A stretch of DNA of 64,000 bases from JANQOH01 sp965201155 (GCA_965201155.1 OZ241752.1:124001-188000), one strand, 5' to 3'; shown: positions 1 to 9,067, counted from the first letter of the stretch. The notes: generated from the letters alone by a model not told the origin. Program-made: numbers and translations.

Positions 1-974
1 ACGCGATCAGCGCTAATGCGGAGAACTGCATCCATTATTCGGCGCTGAGCGGCCGGGACCGCGTGTTGACAGTGCTGGCCCTGTTTCATGTGGGCGGACT
101 GAATATTCTTACGACGCCAGCGTTTCGGGTCGGCGCGGAAGTCGTTCTGCATGAGCGTTTCGAGGCAGGGGCGGTATTGCGGGCGATTGCGCAGGAGCGG
201 GCGACGCTGCTGGTGCTTGTGCCGGCGACCATTCAGGCGGTGATCGACCTTCCGGGCTGGGATGCGGCCGATCTCTCCGGTTTGCGGCTGGTCACAACGG
301 GTTCGTCGCAGGTGCCGCTGCATCTGATCGAGGCGTTTCACGAGCGCGGCGTTCCGGTGTGCCAAGTCTACGGCCTCACCGAGACGGCGCCCGTGGCGGC
401 GTGCCAGACGCCGGCGGAAGCGCTGTGCAAGCCCGGATCAGCCGGGAAATGCGCGCCGCAATGTGAGATGAAGATCGTCCGGGAGGACGGGCAGGCGGCG
501 CGCGACGGGGTGGCAGGCGAAGTCGTGATCCGGGGAAGGAACGTGCTGCGCGAATATTGGAACAATGCGGCGGCAACGCGCGACGCGCTGCGCGGCGGGT
601 GGTTTCACACAGGGGATATCGGGTATCGCGATGCGGACGGCGATCTTTACATCAAGGACCGCAAGACGGATGTGGTGATTTCAGGCGGCGAGAATATCTA
701 TCCGGCCGAACTGGAGCAGTTCGCGCGCGGGATGGCGGATATCAGCGACGCCGCGGTGGTGGGGCGCGCGGATGCGCGCTGGGGCGAAGTGCCGGTGGCG
801 TTTGTGGTGCAGGCACCGGGAGTTTCACTCACGGCGGGGGAATTCCTGGCGCGGTTCGAGGGCCGGCTGGCGCGGTTCAAGCACCCGAAAGAGGTGATTT
901 TCGTTGCGGAATTGCCGCGGAATGCGCTGGGCAAGGTGCTGAAACCCGCCCTGCGGGCAGCGGCGGGGCTGTGA
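1..974 (+). CDS. Acyl-CoA synthetase (AMP-forming), 5' end cut by the window
   Basis: Activates a carboxylic acid to its CoA thioester through an acyl-adenylate. The frame is open from base 3, giving 323 readable residues, so the N-terminal third, including the usual phosphate-binding STGT-type motif, lies outside the window. Visible family motifs are YGLTE (about base 370), the hinge region GWFHTGD followed by DRKTDVVISGGENIYP (about bases 598-705), and the C-terminal catalytic lysine in PRNALGKVLKP. The substrate cannot be read from sequence; the type resembles the medium or long-chain FadD/MenE-like ligases. The stop is 4 bases from the stop of the convergent TRAP binding protein. A glutaryl-CoA dehydrogenase nearby suggests a role in acid catabolism (inference). 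Confidence 0.9.
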   Translation, partial: AISANAENCIHYSALSGRDRVLTVLALFHVGGLNILTTPAFRVGAEVVLHERFEAGAVLRAIAQERATLLVLVPATIQAVIDLPGWDAADLSGLRLVTTGSSQVPLHLIEAFHERGVPVCQVYGLTETAPVAACQTPAEALCKPGSAGKCAPQCEMKIVREDGQAARDGVAGEVVIRGRNVLREYWNNAAATRDALRGGWFHTGDIGYRDADGDLYIKDRKTDVVISGGENIYPAELEQFARGMADISDAAVVGRADARWGEVPVAFVVQAPGVSLTAGEFLARFEGRLARFKHPKEVIFVAELPRNALGKVLKPALRAAAGL

Positions 975-978
975 ACGC

Positions 979-2064
979 CTATGCTTCGCCGGCGCGGACG
1001 CCGAGATAGCCCAGTTCCACCGCAGGCGCGATGCCAACGGAGCGCTCCCGGAACGCCATGTGGCTGTCATGTATGCGGCGGGCGACCGGATCCCGGTCGG
1101 CGGTTTCGCGCAGCACGTCAAGGCTTGTGCGCAGGAATGCGGAGATGAGATCGTCGGGCAGCTTCCGGAAGCGGATGCCGTGCCGTTCCTGCAACGCGCG
1201 GTAGCTCACGCCGTTGTGATGCGTCGCTTCCGTATAGAGCTGGAACGCACCGAACTGCCCGCTGATACGGACGATCTCCTGCAAGTCCCGCGGCAGCGTT
1301 TCCCACATGCCGCGATTGATGAGCAGGGAATTGGACGACCCGGGTTCGTGAATACCTGGCCAGTAGCAGATTTTGGCGACCTTGTGAAAGCCGAACGCCA
1401 TGTCCATCCATGGGCCGCCCCACTCGACAGCGTCGACGACGCCGGTCTGCAGGGAACTCATGATTTCGCCGCCGGGAACATTGACGGCGGTTACGCCGAG
1501 GCGGTTGAGCACGTCTCCCGGAATGCCGGGCATACGAACGGTCAGCCGCTTCATGTCTTCCAGTGAGTGGACCTCGCGCCGGAACCAGCCGAACATGGAG
1601 GGGGGATTGAGACCGGCTATGAACGCGCGCAGGCCGAAATCAGCATACATTTCATCCCACAGTTCCTGCCCTCCGCCATGGAGTATCCAGGCCGCCTGTT
1701 CGTAGGGGCCGAGGCCGTTGGGCACGCCGCCATAGAAGGCGGCGCCGGGATGTTTGGCGGTCCAGTATCCGTCCCAGGCGTGGCCCATCTCGACGACGCC
1801 GTCGCGCACGGCATCGAAGACCTCGAAGGGCGGAACGATCTCACCGGCGCCGTAGGTCCGGACCTCCAGGCGGCCGTCACTCATGGTGGTGATGCGGTCG
1901 GCGATGGCGTTGGCGGTGGTGCCGAGACCGGGGAAGTTTTTCGGCCAGCAGGTGACCATCTTCCAGCGCATCCGGCCCTGGGAGACGGAGGGTTTCGGAA
2001 ATGTGGAGGCCGTCAACGCGCCGACAGCGCCGGCAGCGAGGAAGTTACGGCGTTTGAGGGTCAT
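979..2064 (-). CDS. TRAP transporter solute-binding protein, DctP family
   Basis: Periplasmic solute receptor of a tripartite ATP-independent transporter, typically for carboxylates. At 361 aa it has the usual family length. The N-terminus carries a twin-arginine signal (KRRNFLAAG at residues 4-12, then a hydrophobic stretch), so export through Tat as a folded protein is likely. The body has the DctP pattern: WKMVTCWPKNFPG near the mature start, an EMGHAWDGYW stretch, and the ligand-carboxylate region around VRMPGIPGDVLNRLG. A GAGG-type ribosome site lies about 8 bases before the ATG. The membrane subunits DctQ and DctM are not adjacent, so it is either an orphan receptor or works with a transporter encoded elsewhere. 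The neighbours are acyl-CoA enzymes, which fits an organic-acid ligand (inference). Confidence 0.92.
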   Translation of the reverse strand: MTLKRRNFLAAGAVGALTASTFPKPSVSQGRMRWKMVTCWPKNFPGLGTTANAIADRITTMSDGRLEVRTYGAGEIVPPFEVFDAVRDGVVEMGHAWDGYWTAKHPGAAFYGGVPNGLGPYEQAAWILHGGGQELWDEMYADFGLRAFIAGLNPPSMFGWFRREVHSLEDMKRLTVRMPGIPGDVLNRLGVTAVNVPGGEIMSSLQTGVVDAVEWGGPWMDMAFGFHKVAKICYWPGIHEPGSSNSLLINRGMWETLPRDLQEIVRISGQFGAFQLYTEATHHNGVSYRALQERHGIRFRKLPDDLISAFLRTSLDVLRETADRDPVARRIHDSHMAFRERSVGIAPAVELGYLGVRAGEA

Positions 2065-2138
2065 GGTCGTGCCTCGCCTGTGCCTGTCGCGTCACGAAGG
2101 ATAGCCCAATGGGAGCGGTGCGCCAATGCCGGCGCGCG

Positions 2139-3353
2139 CTACTTGAACGCCTGGATGCCGGTCTGGGCGCGTCCGAGGATCAGCGCGTGTACATCGTGGG
2201 TGCCTTCGTAGGTGTTCACAGCTTCCAGGTTCATGACGTGACGGATGACGTGATATTCGTCGGCGATGCCGTTGCCGCCGTGCATGTCGCGGGCGGTGCG
2301 GGCGATGTCCAGCGCCTTGCCGGCGTTGTTGCGCTTGATGAGCGAGATCATTTCCGGCGTTGCGCAGCCCGCTTCCTTCAGGCGCCCGACCTGGAGGGCT
2401 GCATTCAGGCCAAGGGCGATCTCGGTCTGCATGTCGGCGAGTTTTTTCTGCACCAGTTGGTTGGCGGCCAGCGGGCGCCCGAACTGGCTGCGGTCGAGCA
2501 CATATTGCCGCGCCCCATGCCAACAGAATTCGGCCGCGCCCATGGCGCCCCAGGCAATGCCGTAGCGGGCGTTGTTGAGACAGCCGAAAGGCCCGCGTAG
2601 GCCGCGTATTTCGGGGAAGGCGTTGGCTTCGGGCACGAACACATCGTCGAGAAGGATCTGCCCAGTCGGTGAGGCGCGCAGAGAGAATTTTCCTTCGATC
2701 TTCGGCGTTTCCACGCCGGTCATGCTGCGCTCGACCAGAAAGCCGCGAATCGCACCGGCGTCATCCCTGGCCCAGATCACCATGACATCGGCCAGCGGGC
2801 TGTTGGTGATCCAGGTCTTGGCGCCGCTCAGGCGGTATCCGCCGTCTACGGTTCGGGCGCGGGTGGTCATGCTGCCGGGGTCGGAACCGTGGTCCGGTTC
2901 GGTCAGGCCGAACGATCCGATCATGTCGCCGCGGGCGAGGCCGGGGAGAAAACGCTGCCGCTGGTCCTCGGTGCCGAAGGCGAAGATGGGCCACATCACC
3001 AGGCTGGACTGCACCGACAGGCAGGAACGATATGATGAGTCGACGCGCTCGATCTCGCGGGCGATGAGGCCGTAGGACACCTGGCTGGCGCCGCTGCAGC
3101 CATATCCGCGGATCGTGGCGCCGAGCAGGCCGAGCGCGCCCATTTCCTGCATGAGGCCGCGGTCGAACCGCTCATGGCGGTTGGCCTCGACGATACCGGG
3201 CATGAGCCTGTCCTGTGCGAAGCGGCGCGCGGCGTCGCGGATCATCCGCTCCTCTTCGGCAAGCTGGTCTTCGAGGCGGAAGGGATCGCTCCAGTCGAAC
3301 GCGGCGGGCGCGTCCGCAAGGCGCGGCGAGGCGGGAAGCGGCTGGCTGGTCAC
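2139..3353 (-). CDS. gcdH: Glutaryl-CoA dehydrogenase / acyl-CoA dehydrogenase
   Basis: FAD enzyme that oxidises and decarboxylates glutaryl-CoA to crotonyl-CoA in lysine, tryptophan or aromatic-acid breakdown. The 404-aa product has the acyl-CoA dehydrogenase fold. It shows an N-terminal helical domain, the FAD-binding GSFGLTEPDHGSDPGSM stretch, WITNS, and the catalytic glutamate in TYEGTHDVHALI near the C-terminus; this last motif is typical of glutaryl-CoA dehydrogenases. I chose a GTG start at 3353 because GGAGG sits five bases upstream (3359-3363) and because it removes an overlap with the upstream gene. An open TTG at 3401 is the alternative. Substrate assignment rests on family resemblance only. 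Confidence 0.88.
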   Translation of the reverse strand: MTSQPLPASPRLADAPAAFDWSDPFRLEDQLAEEERMIRDAARRFAQDRLMPGIVEANRHERFDRGLMQEMGALGLLGATIRGYGCSGASQVSYGLIAREIERVDSSYRSCLSVQSSLVMWPIFAFGTEDQRQRFLPGLARGDMIGSFGLTEPDHGSDPGSMTTRARTVDGGYRLSGAKTWITNSPLADVMVIWARDDAGAIRGFLVERSMTGVETPKIEGKFSLRASPTGQILLDDVFVPEANAFPEIRGLRGPFGCLNNARYGIAWGAMGAAEFCWHGARQYVLDRSQFGRPLAANQLVQKKLADMQTEIALGLNAALQVGRLKEAGCATPEMISLIKRNNAGKALDIARTARDMHGGNGIADEYHVIRHVMNLEAVNTYEGTHDVHALILGRAQTGIQAFK

Positions 3354-3375
3354 GGGTTCCTCCGGCGGCGCCGGG

Positions 3376-3996
3376 TCATTCAACGCGGAAGCTGTCGGCA
3401 ATGGCCAACAAGTCCGGCAAGCGCCGTTCGTTCATGGTGCTGATACGGATATAATACCAAGTTTCGTCAAGCCGTTGCAGGCGCATGACAAGATGCTGCC
3501 GAAACACGCCGGCGGGCAGGGAGCAGCGCAGTTCATGACAATAGCCGAGGGCGTTCGCCCGTATTTCGACAGCGCCGCAGAACTCCAGCGGCAAGTCGCC
3601 CAGCGCGGCCACGCTGTCGATCCAATTGCCGAGCGTGTCGCGAAAGGGGTCGAATGCGGGGTCGGAAAACGGGCTGTCGGCGCCGTCGAGCAGGGTTTGA
3701 GGGTCAGGCAGCCAAGATTCGAGAGAGGTGGTCATGCGTGCCCTGAGCCACGCTTCGGGATCACCCACCGCTGCGGGAAGGGGCGCCAGATCGACATGGC
3801 TGAGGCGGGCGAAGCGGCCCTCCAGCGGGCGCACACGAAGCACCGACAGCTCGCCGTCTTCGCCGAGACCGCCCTTGCGGACGATTTCGCTGACGAAGCC
3901 GTCAGGGATATCGAAACCTTGCGCCGGCGCAGGCAAGGGCGCTGCGGCGAACGCAAGGGCGAGAAGAGCGGCGGTAATGGACGCGAGTAAGCGCAC
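3376..3996 (-). CDS. Secreted protein of unknown function
   Basis: I do not recognise this 206-aa protein. It begins with a clear Sec-type signal peptide (basic MR, then a leucine/alanine-rich core ending in an APAQG-like cleavage region near residue 26), so the mature protein should be periplasmic. The mature part has one nearby cysteine pair (EFCGAVEIRANALGYCHELRC region), several tryptophans and acidic loops, and no recognisable enzyme motif. It lies 22 bases upstream of the glutaryl-CoA dehydrogenase start and 10 bases after the dihydroorotase-like gene ends, so it is probably part of the same minus-strand transcript. It may be a small lineage-specific envelope protein. Confidence 0.7.
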   Translation of the reverse strand: MRLLASITAALLALAFAAAPLPAPAQGFDIPDGFVSEIVRKGGLGEDGELSVLRVRPLEGRFARLSHVDLAPLPAAVGDPEAWLRARMTTSLESWLPDPQTLLDGADSPFSDPAFDPFRDTLGNWIDSVAALGDLPLEFCGAVEIRANALGYCHELRCSLPAGVFRQHLVMRLQRLDETWYYIRISTMNERRLPDLLAIADSFRVE

Positions 3997-4006
3997 GGGC
4001 AGGGGC

Positions 4007-5335
4007 TCAGGCTTGCGTGAAGCGGGCAGGGCGCCCGGCGGGGCGATCGATCAGCTCGTCGTCACGCATGACCACGCTGCCGCGCAGGATTGCGGCGCGC
4101 GGCCAACCGGTCACGCGCGTGCCGGTGAAGGGGCTCCAGCCGCAGCGGCTGGCCAGCCATGACTCCTCAATGCGGCGGCGGGCGCGGATATCGACCAGCG
4201 TCAGATCGGCGTCGCAGCCGACCGCGATGCGGCCCTTGCCCTGCAGTCCGTAAAGCTGCGCCGGCGCTTCCGCCACAAGTTCCACGAGGCGCTGAAGGTT
4301 CAGTCTGCCAGCGGCTACGTGGTCGAGCATGAGAGGGACAAGGGTTTGCACGCCGGGCATACCGGAGGGACTGGCCGGATAGGGCTGGTTCTTTTCCTCC
4401 GCGGTGTGCGGTGCATGGTCCGAGCCGATGACATTGACGATGCGGTCAGTGATGCCGCGCCACAGCGCCTCGCGATGGCGCGCGCCGCGGATGGGCGGGT
4501 TCATTTGTGCCCGGGCGCCGAGGTTCACATAGCATTCGGGCGCGCACAAGGTCAGGTGCTGCGGCGTGCATTCGACGCTCATCGTCACGGGACGATTGGC
4601 GAGCAGGGTGATTTCTTCGGCGGTGGTGATGTGCAGGACATGGACGGGGCGGCCGGTGGCGGCTGCGAGGCGCATCAGCCGTTCGGTGGCGCGGCGGGCG
4701 GTTTCAACATCGCGCCATTCGGGATGAGCGGAGGGGTCGGTCGCTGCGTCGGCGATGGGGCGGCGGGCGGTGAGGCGCGGTTCGTCCTCGGCGTGAACGG
4801 CGACGCGGCGGCGCCCGCTGCGCAGCACACGCTCAAGCAGTGCGTCGTCGGGCACGAGCAGGGAGCCGGTGGAGGAACCCATGAATATCTTGACGCCGCA
4901 GCAGCCGGGGAGGCGTTCGAGTTCCGCAAGTTCATCTGCATTTTCGGCGGCGGCGCCGATAAAGAAGGCGAAATCGGTCCATGCCCGGCCTTCGGCGCGG
5001 GTGCATTTGTCGCGAAGCGCCGCGGCGTCGATGGTGGGCGGATGGGTGTTGGGCATTTCGAACAGGCAAGTCACGCCGCCAAGGAGGGCGGCGCGGGTGC
5101 CGCTTTCAAGGTCTTCCTTGTGTTCGGCGCCCGGTTCGCGGAAGTGCACCTGGCTGTCGATCACGCCGGGCAGGATGTGCAGGCCGCGCGCGTCGAAGCG
5201 TGTTGCGGAAGCGGCGGCGCGTAATGCGCCGATGGCAGTTATGCGGCCCTGTTGGATGCCGATGTCGGCGGCGGCAGTCCCGTGGGACGAGACGAGGGTT
5301 CCGCCCTCGACCACAACATCGAAAGAGGGCGTCAT
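4007..5335 (-). CDS. Dihydroorotase-like amidohydrolase (variant metal motif)
   Basis: Member of the cyclic amidohydrolase family (dihydroorotase, allantoinase, hydantoinase), 442 aa. Dihydroorotase cyclises carbamoyl-aspartate in pyrimidine synthesis. Family marks are the FREPG motif after the first beta strand, the probable carbamylated lysine in GVKIFMGSSTG, histidines in VHAEDEPR and HVLHITTAEE, and the aspartate in GSDHAPHT. The first metal motif reads QVH instead of the usual HxH (codon 5150-5152), although the rest of the site is intact. I therefore name it dihydroorotase-like; a related cyclic amidase is possible. The start overlaps the stop of the helicase gene upstream (ATGA), so the two genes are translationally linked. 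Confidence 0.8.
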   Translation of the reverse strand: MTPSFDVVVEGGTLVSSHGTAAADIGIQQGRITAIGALRAAASATRFDARGLHILPGVIDSQVHFREPGAEHKEDLESGTRAALLGGVTCLFEMPNTHPPTIDAAALRDKCTRAEGRAWTDFAFFIGAAAENADELAELERLPGCCGVKIFMGSSTGSLLVPDDALLERVLRSGRRRVAVHAEDEPRLTARRPIADAATDPSAHPEWRDVETARRATERLMRLAAATGRPVHVLHITTAEEITLLANRPVTMSVECTPQHLTLCAPECYVNLGARAQMNPPIRGARHREALWRGITDRIVNVIGSDHAPHTAEEKNQPYPASPSGMPGVQTLVPLMLDHVAAGRLNLQRLVELVAEAPAQLYGLQGKGRIAVGCDADLTLVDIRARRRIEESWLASRCGWSPFTGTRVTGWPRAAILRGSVVMRDDELIDRPAGRPARFTQA

Positions 5336-6570
5336 GCGGATCCGGGGATGGGGACAAGCATGAATGCCGGCACATGATCACCCATGCCAATGACCGGTTC
5401 ATTGTCGGCGGGCCGGCGCGGCGGGCGGCTTGCAGTTGTGCGCCGGGTATCCGGCTGGGGTGGGTCGATGCGGGGGATATCGCGGCCGATGAGTTCGGCA
5501 ATGGCCGCTACGTATCGGGAGTCCTCGCGGGTCGCGATGGTCAGCGCGATGCCGCGCCGTCCGGCACGGCCGGTGCGCCCGATGCGGTGGACATAGTCTT
5601 CTGCATGGAGCGGCACGTCGAAATTGAACACATGGCTCAGGCCCTGGATATCGAGGCCGCGCCCGGCGACGTCGGTTGCGACGAGCAGGGTGACGCCGCC
5701 CGCCTTGAAGGCGGCGAGGGTGGCGGTTCGGGCAGGCTGGGGCATGTCGCCGTGCAGCGCGGCGCTGGAAAATCCGTGCCGGCGCAGGGAGCGGTCGAGA
5801 ATATCAACGTCCTTCTTGCGATTACAGAAGATGAGCGCGTTTTCCACGGTTTCGGCGCTGAGCAGGCTGTGCAGGGCGCTTCGCTTGTCGGCAGGTGCAA
5901 CTTCGATCATCGCCTGGTCGACAAGATCGGCGGGCGATGCCGGAGGCGCGGCAGCGATTTCCGCCGGGAGTGTCAGGAACTGGTCGGCGAGACGGCGGAT
6001 TTCGTCAGGCATTGTGGCGGAAAACATCAGCGTCTGGCGGCTGGCAGGCATGAGACTGACAATGCGCTCGACATCGGGGATGAAGCCCATGTCGAGCATG
6101 CGGTCTGCCTCGTCGATGACCAGTACCCTGATGCCGTTCAGGAGGATGTTGCCGCGGTCGAACAGGTCAAGAATGCGTCCGGGGGTGGCAATGAGGACAT
6201 CGACGCCGCGTTCCAGCGCCTTTTTCTGGTCGACCAGGGACACTCCGCCGATCAGCAACGCCATGTCGAGCTTGTGATACTTGCCGTAGATGGTGAAGTT
6301 TTCGGCGATCTGGGTTGCCAGTTCGCGCGTCGGGGTGAGGATCAGCGAGCGCGGCATACGGGCGCGGGCGCGGCCGTTGCTCAGGATGTCGATCATCGGC
6401 AGGGTGAAGGAAGCGGTCTTGCCGGTGCCGGTCTGGGCGCAGCCCATGACGTCGCGTCCTTCGAGGACGACCGGAATAGCCTTCTCCTGGATCGGCGTAG
6501 GTTCGCGGTATCCGGCGTCGGCGACCGCGTTCAGGGTTCGGGGAGCGAGCCCCAGTGATTCAAAATTCAT
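5332..6570 (-). CDS. DEAD-box ATP-dependent RNA helicase (RhlE type)
   Basis: Unwinds short RNA duplexes in ribosome assembly or RNA decay in the cytoplasm. The 412-aa product has the full motif set in order: Q motif around PTPIQ with the upstream aromatic residue (residues 1-35), motif I AQTGTGKT, PTRELA, TPGR, motif II DEAD in VLVIDEADRML, SAT in LMFSATMP, and motif VI HRIGRTGR. The C-terminal tail is short and lacks the long basic extension of many RhlE proteins. The ATG at 6570 gives a canonical FxSLGL start. About 500 bases of non-coding sequence separate it from the divergent parE gene, so its promoter should lie there. It is likely co-transcribed with the amidohydrolase downstream. Confidence 0.92.
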   Translation of the reverse strand: MNFESLGLAPRTLNAVADAGYREPTPIQEKAIPVVLEGRDVMGCAQTGTGKTASFTLPMIDILSNGRARARMPRSLILTPTRELATQIAENFTIYGKYHKLDMALLIGGVSLVDQKKALERGVDVLIATPGRILDLFDRGNILLNGIRVLVIDEADRMLDMGFIPDVERIVSLMPASRQTLMFSATMPDEIRRLADQFLTLPAEIAAAPPASPADLVDQAMIEVAPADKRSALHSLLSAETVENALIFCNRKKDVDILDRSLRRHGFSSAALHGDMPQPARTATLAAFKAGGVTLLVATDVAGRGLDIQGLSHVFNFDVPLHAEDYVHRIGRTGRAGRRGIALTIATREDSRYVAAIAELIGRDIPRIDPPQPDTRRTTASRPPRRPADNEPVIGMGDHVPAFMLVPIPGSA

Positions 6571-7074
6571 GCACCCGATATATGTTGGAGGGCGTAAAGG
6601 GGCGGCTGGCGGGCACCGCCGGGACGGTTTCCGGTTCCGGTTCGCAAGTTATTCGCATATGTATGACAAATTCAATCACAAACACGAAAAACCGGGCAAG
6701 GGGATGATACGAGGTCCGGCGCCGGCGGTACGCTATGGACCGATGACCGGATTATTCCTGACGGCAAGACACGACATGGGGCGAAGCGGATCTGGCGAAA
6801 ACACGCGCGATGTACATGTTGTCGTGGGTGTGGGCCACGCCGTCGTGGGGCGGTTTGTTCTTGCCTGACGACTTGGGCCGGTCTTGGCGTTGTCGCATGA
6901 AGATGCGGGGAGGAAGAACGTGAAACTTTGGTTGGCTGAGTGAGGCGCTGTTTCTCTGGCCCAAACTGCAGCGGCGGCACTGATGTATGTTGTTTATGTT
7001 TATATTGAAAAAATTTATGATATGGTTGATGTCGGGCTGGCGAAATCCCGGCGATCGGGCATTGAACGGATATT
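6571..7074. other. Divergent intergenic region between the helicase and parE genes
   Basis: At 504 bases this is the only gap of this size in the window. It must hold the start signals for the minus-strand helicase and the plus-strand parE. The part near parE (about 6985-7030) is strikingly AT-rich against its surroundings and could be a promoter, but I see no convincing -35/-10 pair. Two short open frames exist: about 69 codons at 6659-6868 (+), and about 48 codons on the minus strand ending at 6752. Neither has a ribosome site or recognisable product. A GGAGGAAGAA site near 6909 precedes only an eight-codon frame. No tRNA, riboswitch or terminator was recognised. Confidence 0.5.
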
Positions 7075-9051
7075 GTGACTGACTTGTTTTCACTTCCGGC
7101 TGTGGAGAACGGCAACGACTATTCGGCCAGCGACATTGAGGTGCTGGAAGGGTTGGAGCCGGTGCGGCGGCGGCCCGGCATGTATATCGGCGGTGCCGAC
7201 GAGACGGCAATGCACCATCTGGTGGCGGAGTTGCTGGATAACGCCATGGATGAAGCGGTCGCCGGTCATGCGACTTTCATCGATCTTGAACTGGGAGCGG
7301 GTGATGAAGTGACCGTGCGCGACAACGGGCGCGGCATTCCGGTGGATTCCCATCCGAAATTTCCCGGTAAATCGGCACTGGAGGTTATTCTCACGACGCT
7401 GCATTCGGGAGGGAAGTTTTCCGGCAAAACCTATCGGACTGCGGGCGGGCTGCACGGTGTCGGCCTGTCGGTGGTGAATGCGCTGGCCGAGGAATTGACG
7501 GTTGAAGTGGCGCGTGAGCGCCGCGCCTGGCGCCAGAGCTTTCGCCGCGGCGCACCGGCGGGGGCGCTGGAGGCGCTTGGCAGGGCATATAACTGGCGCG
7601 GGACGAGCGTAACCTTTACGCCCGACCGCAGCATCTTTCCTCGGTCGGCACATTTTCAAGCGGCCGAACTCTATCGCATGGCGCGGGCCAAGGCCTATCT
7701 GTTTCGCGGCGTCGAAATCCGCTGGCGCTGTGTGCCGGAGGCCGTTGCGGAGGGCAGCGATATACCGGCGGCGGCGGTGCTGCACTTCCCGGGCGGGCTG
7801 GGCGACTATCTCGACAGCGCGGTCGCCGGCGCGGCCACCGTGACGACACGCGCCTTCACCGGTGAGGCGGTGCTGGCCGGCGGCGCCGAAGGGCGGGTGG
7901 AATGGGCGGTTACGTGGCCGGAGGACACCAGCCGCAACTTCCTGCACAGCTATTGCAATACCGTACCGACAGGCGGCGGGGGCACGCATGAGGCCGGGCT
8001 GCGCAGCGCACTGACCAAGAGCTTGCGCGGTTATGGGGATCTTGCGAAGAACCGACGCGCCAAGGACATTACCGCAGACGACATTCTCGGCGGCTCTTGC
8101 GGGGTGCTGTCTCTGTTTATCGACGATCCGCAGTTCCAGGGGCAGACCAAGGAGCGGCTGACCTCGCCGGATGCGGCGAAGCGGGTGGAAGCGACCATCA
8201 AGGACCGCTTCGACCATTGGCTGGCTGAAGACCCGGAGGCGGCGGGTGATTTGCTCGGCGCGGTCATTGAGCGGGTGGAAGAACGGCTGCGCCGGCGCCA
8301 CAGCCGCGAAATCGCCCGCCAGTCAGCCACGCGGCGTCTGCGGCTGCCGGGGAAATTGGCGGACTGTTCGCGCGCGGAAGCGGACGGAACCGAGGTTTTT
8401 CTGGTAGAGGGCGATTCCGCGGGAGGGTCGGCCAAGCAGGCGCGCGACCGTGAGACTCAGGCTGTGCTGGCGCTGCGCGGCAAGATACTCAATGTCGCCT
8501 CCGCTACGTCGGACAAGTTGCGCGCCAACAAGGAATTGGTCGATCTCGCGCGGGCGCTCGGCTGCGGGGCGCATGAGCAGTATTGCGACCGGAGCCTGCG
8601 TTATGAGCGCGTTATCATCATGACCGACGCCGATGTGGACGGTGCTCATATTGCCTCGCTCCTGATGACTTTCTTCTATCGTGAGATGCCGGACCTCATT
8701 CGCAACGGGCATTTGTATCTGGCACAGCCGCCGCTTTATCGCATGAGTCACGGTGCGACAACGCATTATGCGCGCGATGACGCCCACCGCGAGGAACTGC
8801 ATGCGACGGTATTCAAGGACAAGGCGAAAGTGGAAATCAGCCGTTTCAAGGGCTTGGGCGAAATGCCGCCGGCGCAGTTGAAGGCAACGACCATGGCGCC
8901 GAATACGCGAACGCTGCTGCGTATCGAAATCGACGAGGACGCGGAGACGCTCACCGCGCGCCGGGTGGAAGACCTGATGGGCCGGAATGCGGACCGCCGC
9001 ATGGCTTTCATCCGCGACCATGCCACGCTGGTTCGCGATATCGATATATGA
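7075..9051 (+). CDS. parE: DNA topoisomerase IV subunit B
   Basis: ATPase subunit of the type IIA topoisomerase that decatenates daughter chromosomes, working with ParC. The 658-aa length suits ParE rather than the longer GyrB. The GHKL ATPase shows ELLDNAMDEA (residues 53-61), VRDNGRGIPVD (81-91) and the GGLHGVGLSVV lid motif (about 122-133). The TOPRIM domain has EVFLVEGDSAGGSAKQARDR (near 440) and TDADVDGAH (near 516), the ParE signature versions. The start is GTG 7075; an in-frame stop at 7063-7065 rules out an earlier start. ParC is not in the window. The last codons lie inside a 14-bp tandem duplication. Confidence 0.96.
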   Translation: MTDLFSLPAVENGNDYSASDIEVLEGLEPVRRRPGMYIGGADETAMHHLVAELLDNAMDEAVAGHATFIDLELGAGDEVTVRDNGRGIPVDSHPKFPGKSALEVILTTLHSGGKFSGKTYRTAGGLHGVGLSVVNALAEELTVEVARERRAWRQSFRRGAPAGALEALGRAYNWRGTSVTFTPDRSIFPRSAHFQAAELYRMARAKAYLFRGVEIRWRCVPEAVAEGSDIPAAAVLHFPGGLGDYLDSAVAGAATVTTRAFTGEAVLAGGAEGRVEWAVTWPEDTSRNFLHSYCNTVPTGGGGTHEAGLRSALTKSLRGYGDLAKNRRAKDITADDILGGSCGVLSLFIDDPQFQGQTKERLTSPDAAKRVEATIKDRFDHWLAEDPEAAGDLLGAVIERVEERLRRRHSREIARQSATRRLRLPGKLADCSRAEADGTEVFLVEGDSAGGSAKQARDRETQAVLALRGKILNVASATSDKLRANKELVDLARALGCGAHEQYCDRSLRYERVIIMTDADVDGAHIASLLMTFFYREMPDLIRNGHLYLAQPPLYRMSHGATTHYARDDAHREELHATVFKDKAKVEISRFKGLGEMPPAQLKATTMAPNTRTLLRIEIDEDAETLTARRVEDLMGRNADRRMAFIRDHATLVRDIDI

Positions 9052-9067
9052 TCATCGATATATGATC
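9040..9067 (+). repeat. Perfect 14-bp tandem duplication across the parE stop codon
   Basis: The unit ATCGATATATGATC occurs twice head to tail (9040-9053 and 9054-9067). The first copy contains the final Asp-Ile codons and TGA stop of parE; the second lies wholly downstream. The unit contains TGATCA-like and ATCGAT-like palindromes, so the region can also fold on itself. It looks like a replication-slippage duplication that left the coding sequence unchanged. Confidence 0.9.

Noticed and set aside
6659..6868. Possible small protein (about 69 codons) in the helicase-parE gap
   Set aside because: No ribosome binding site, composition not clearly protein-like, and no recognised relatives.
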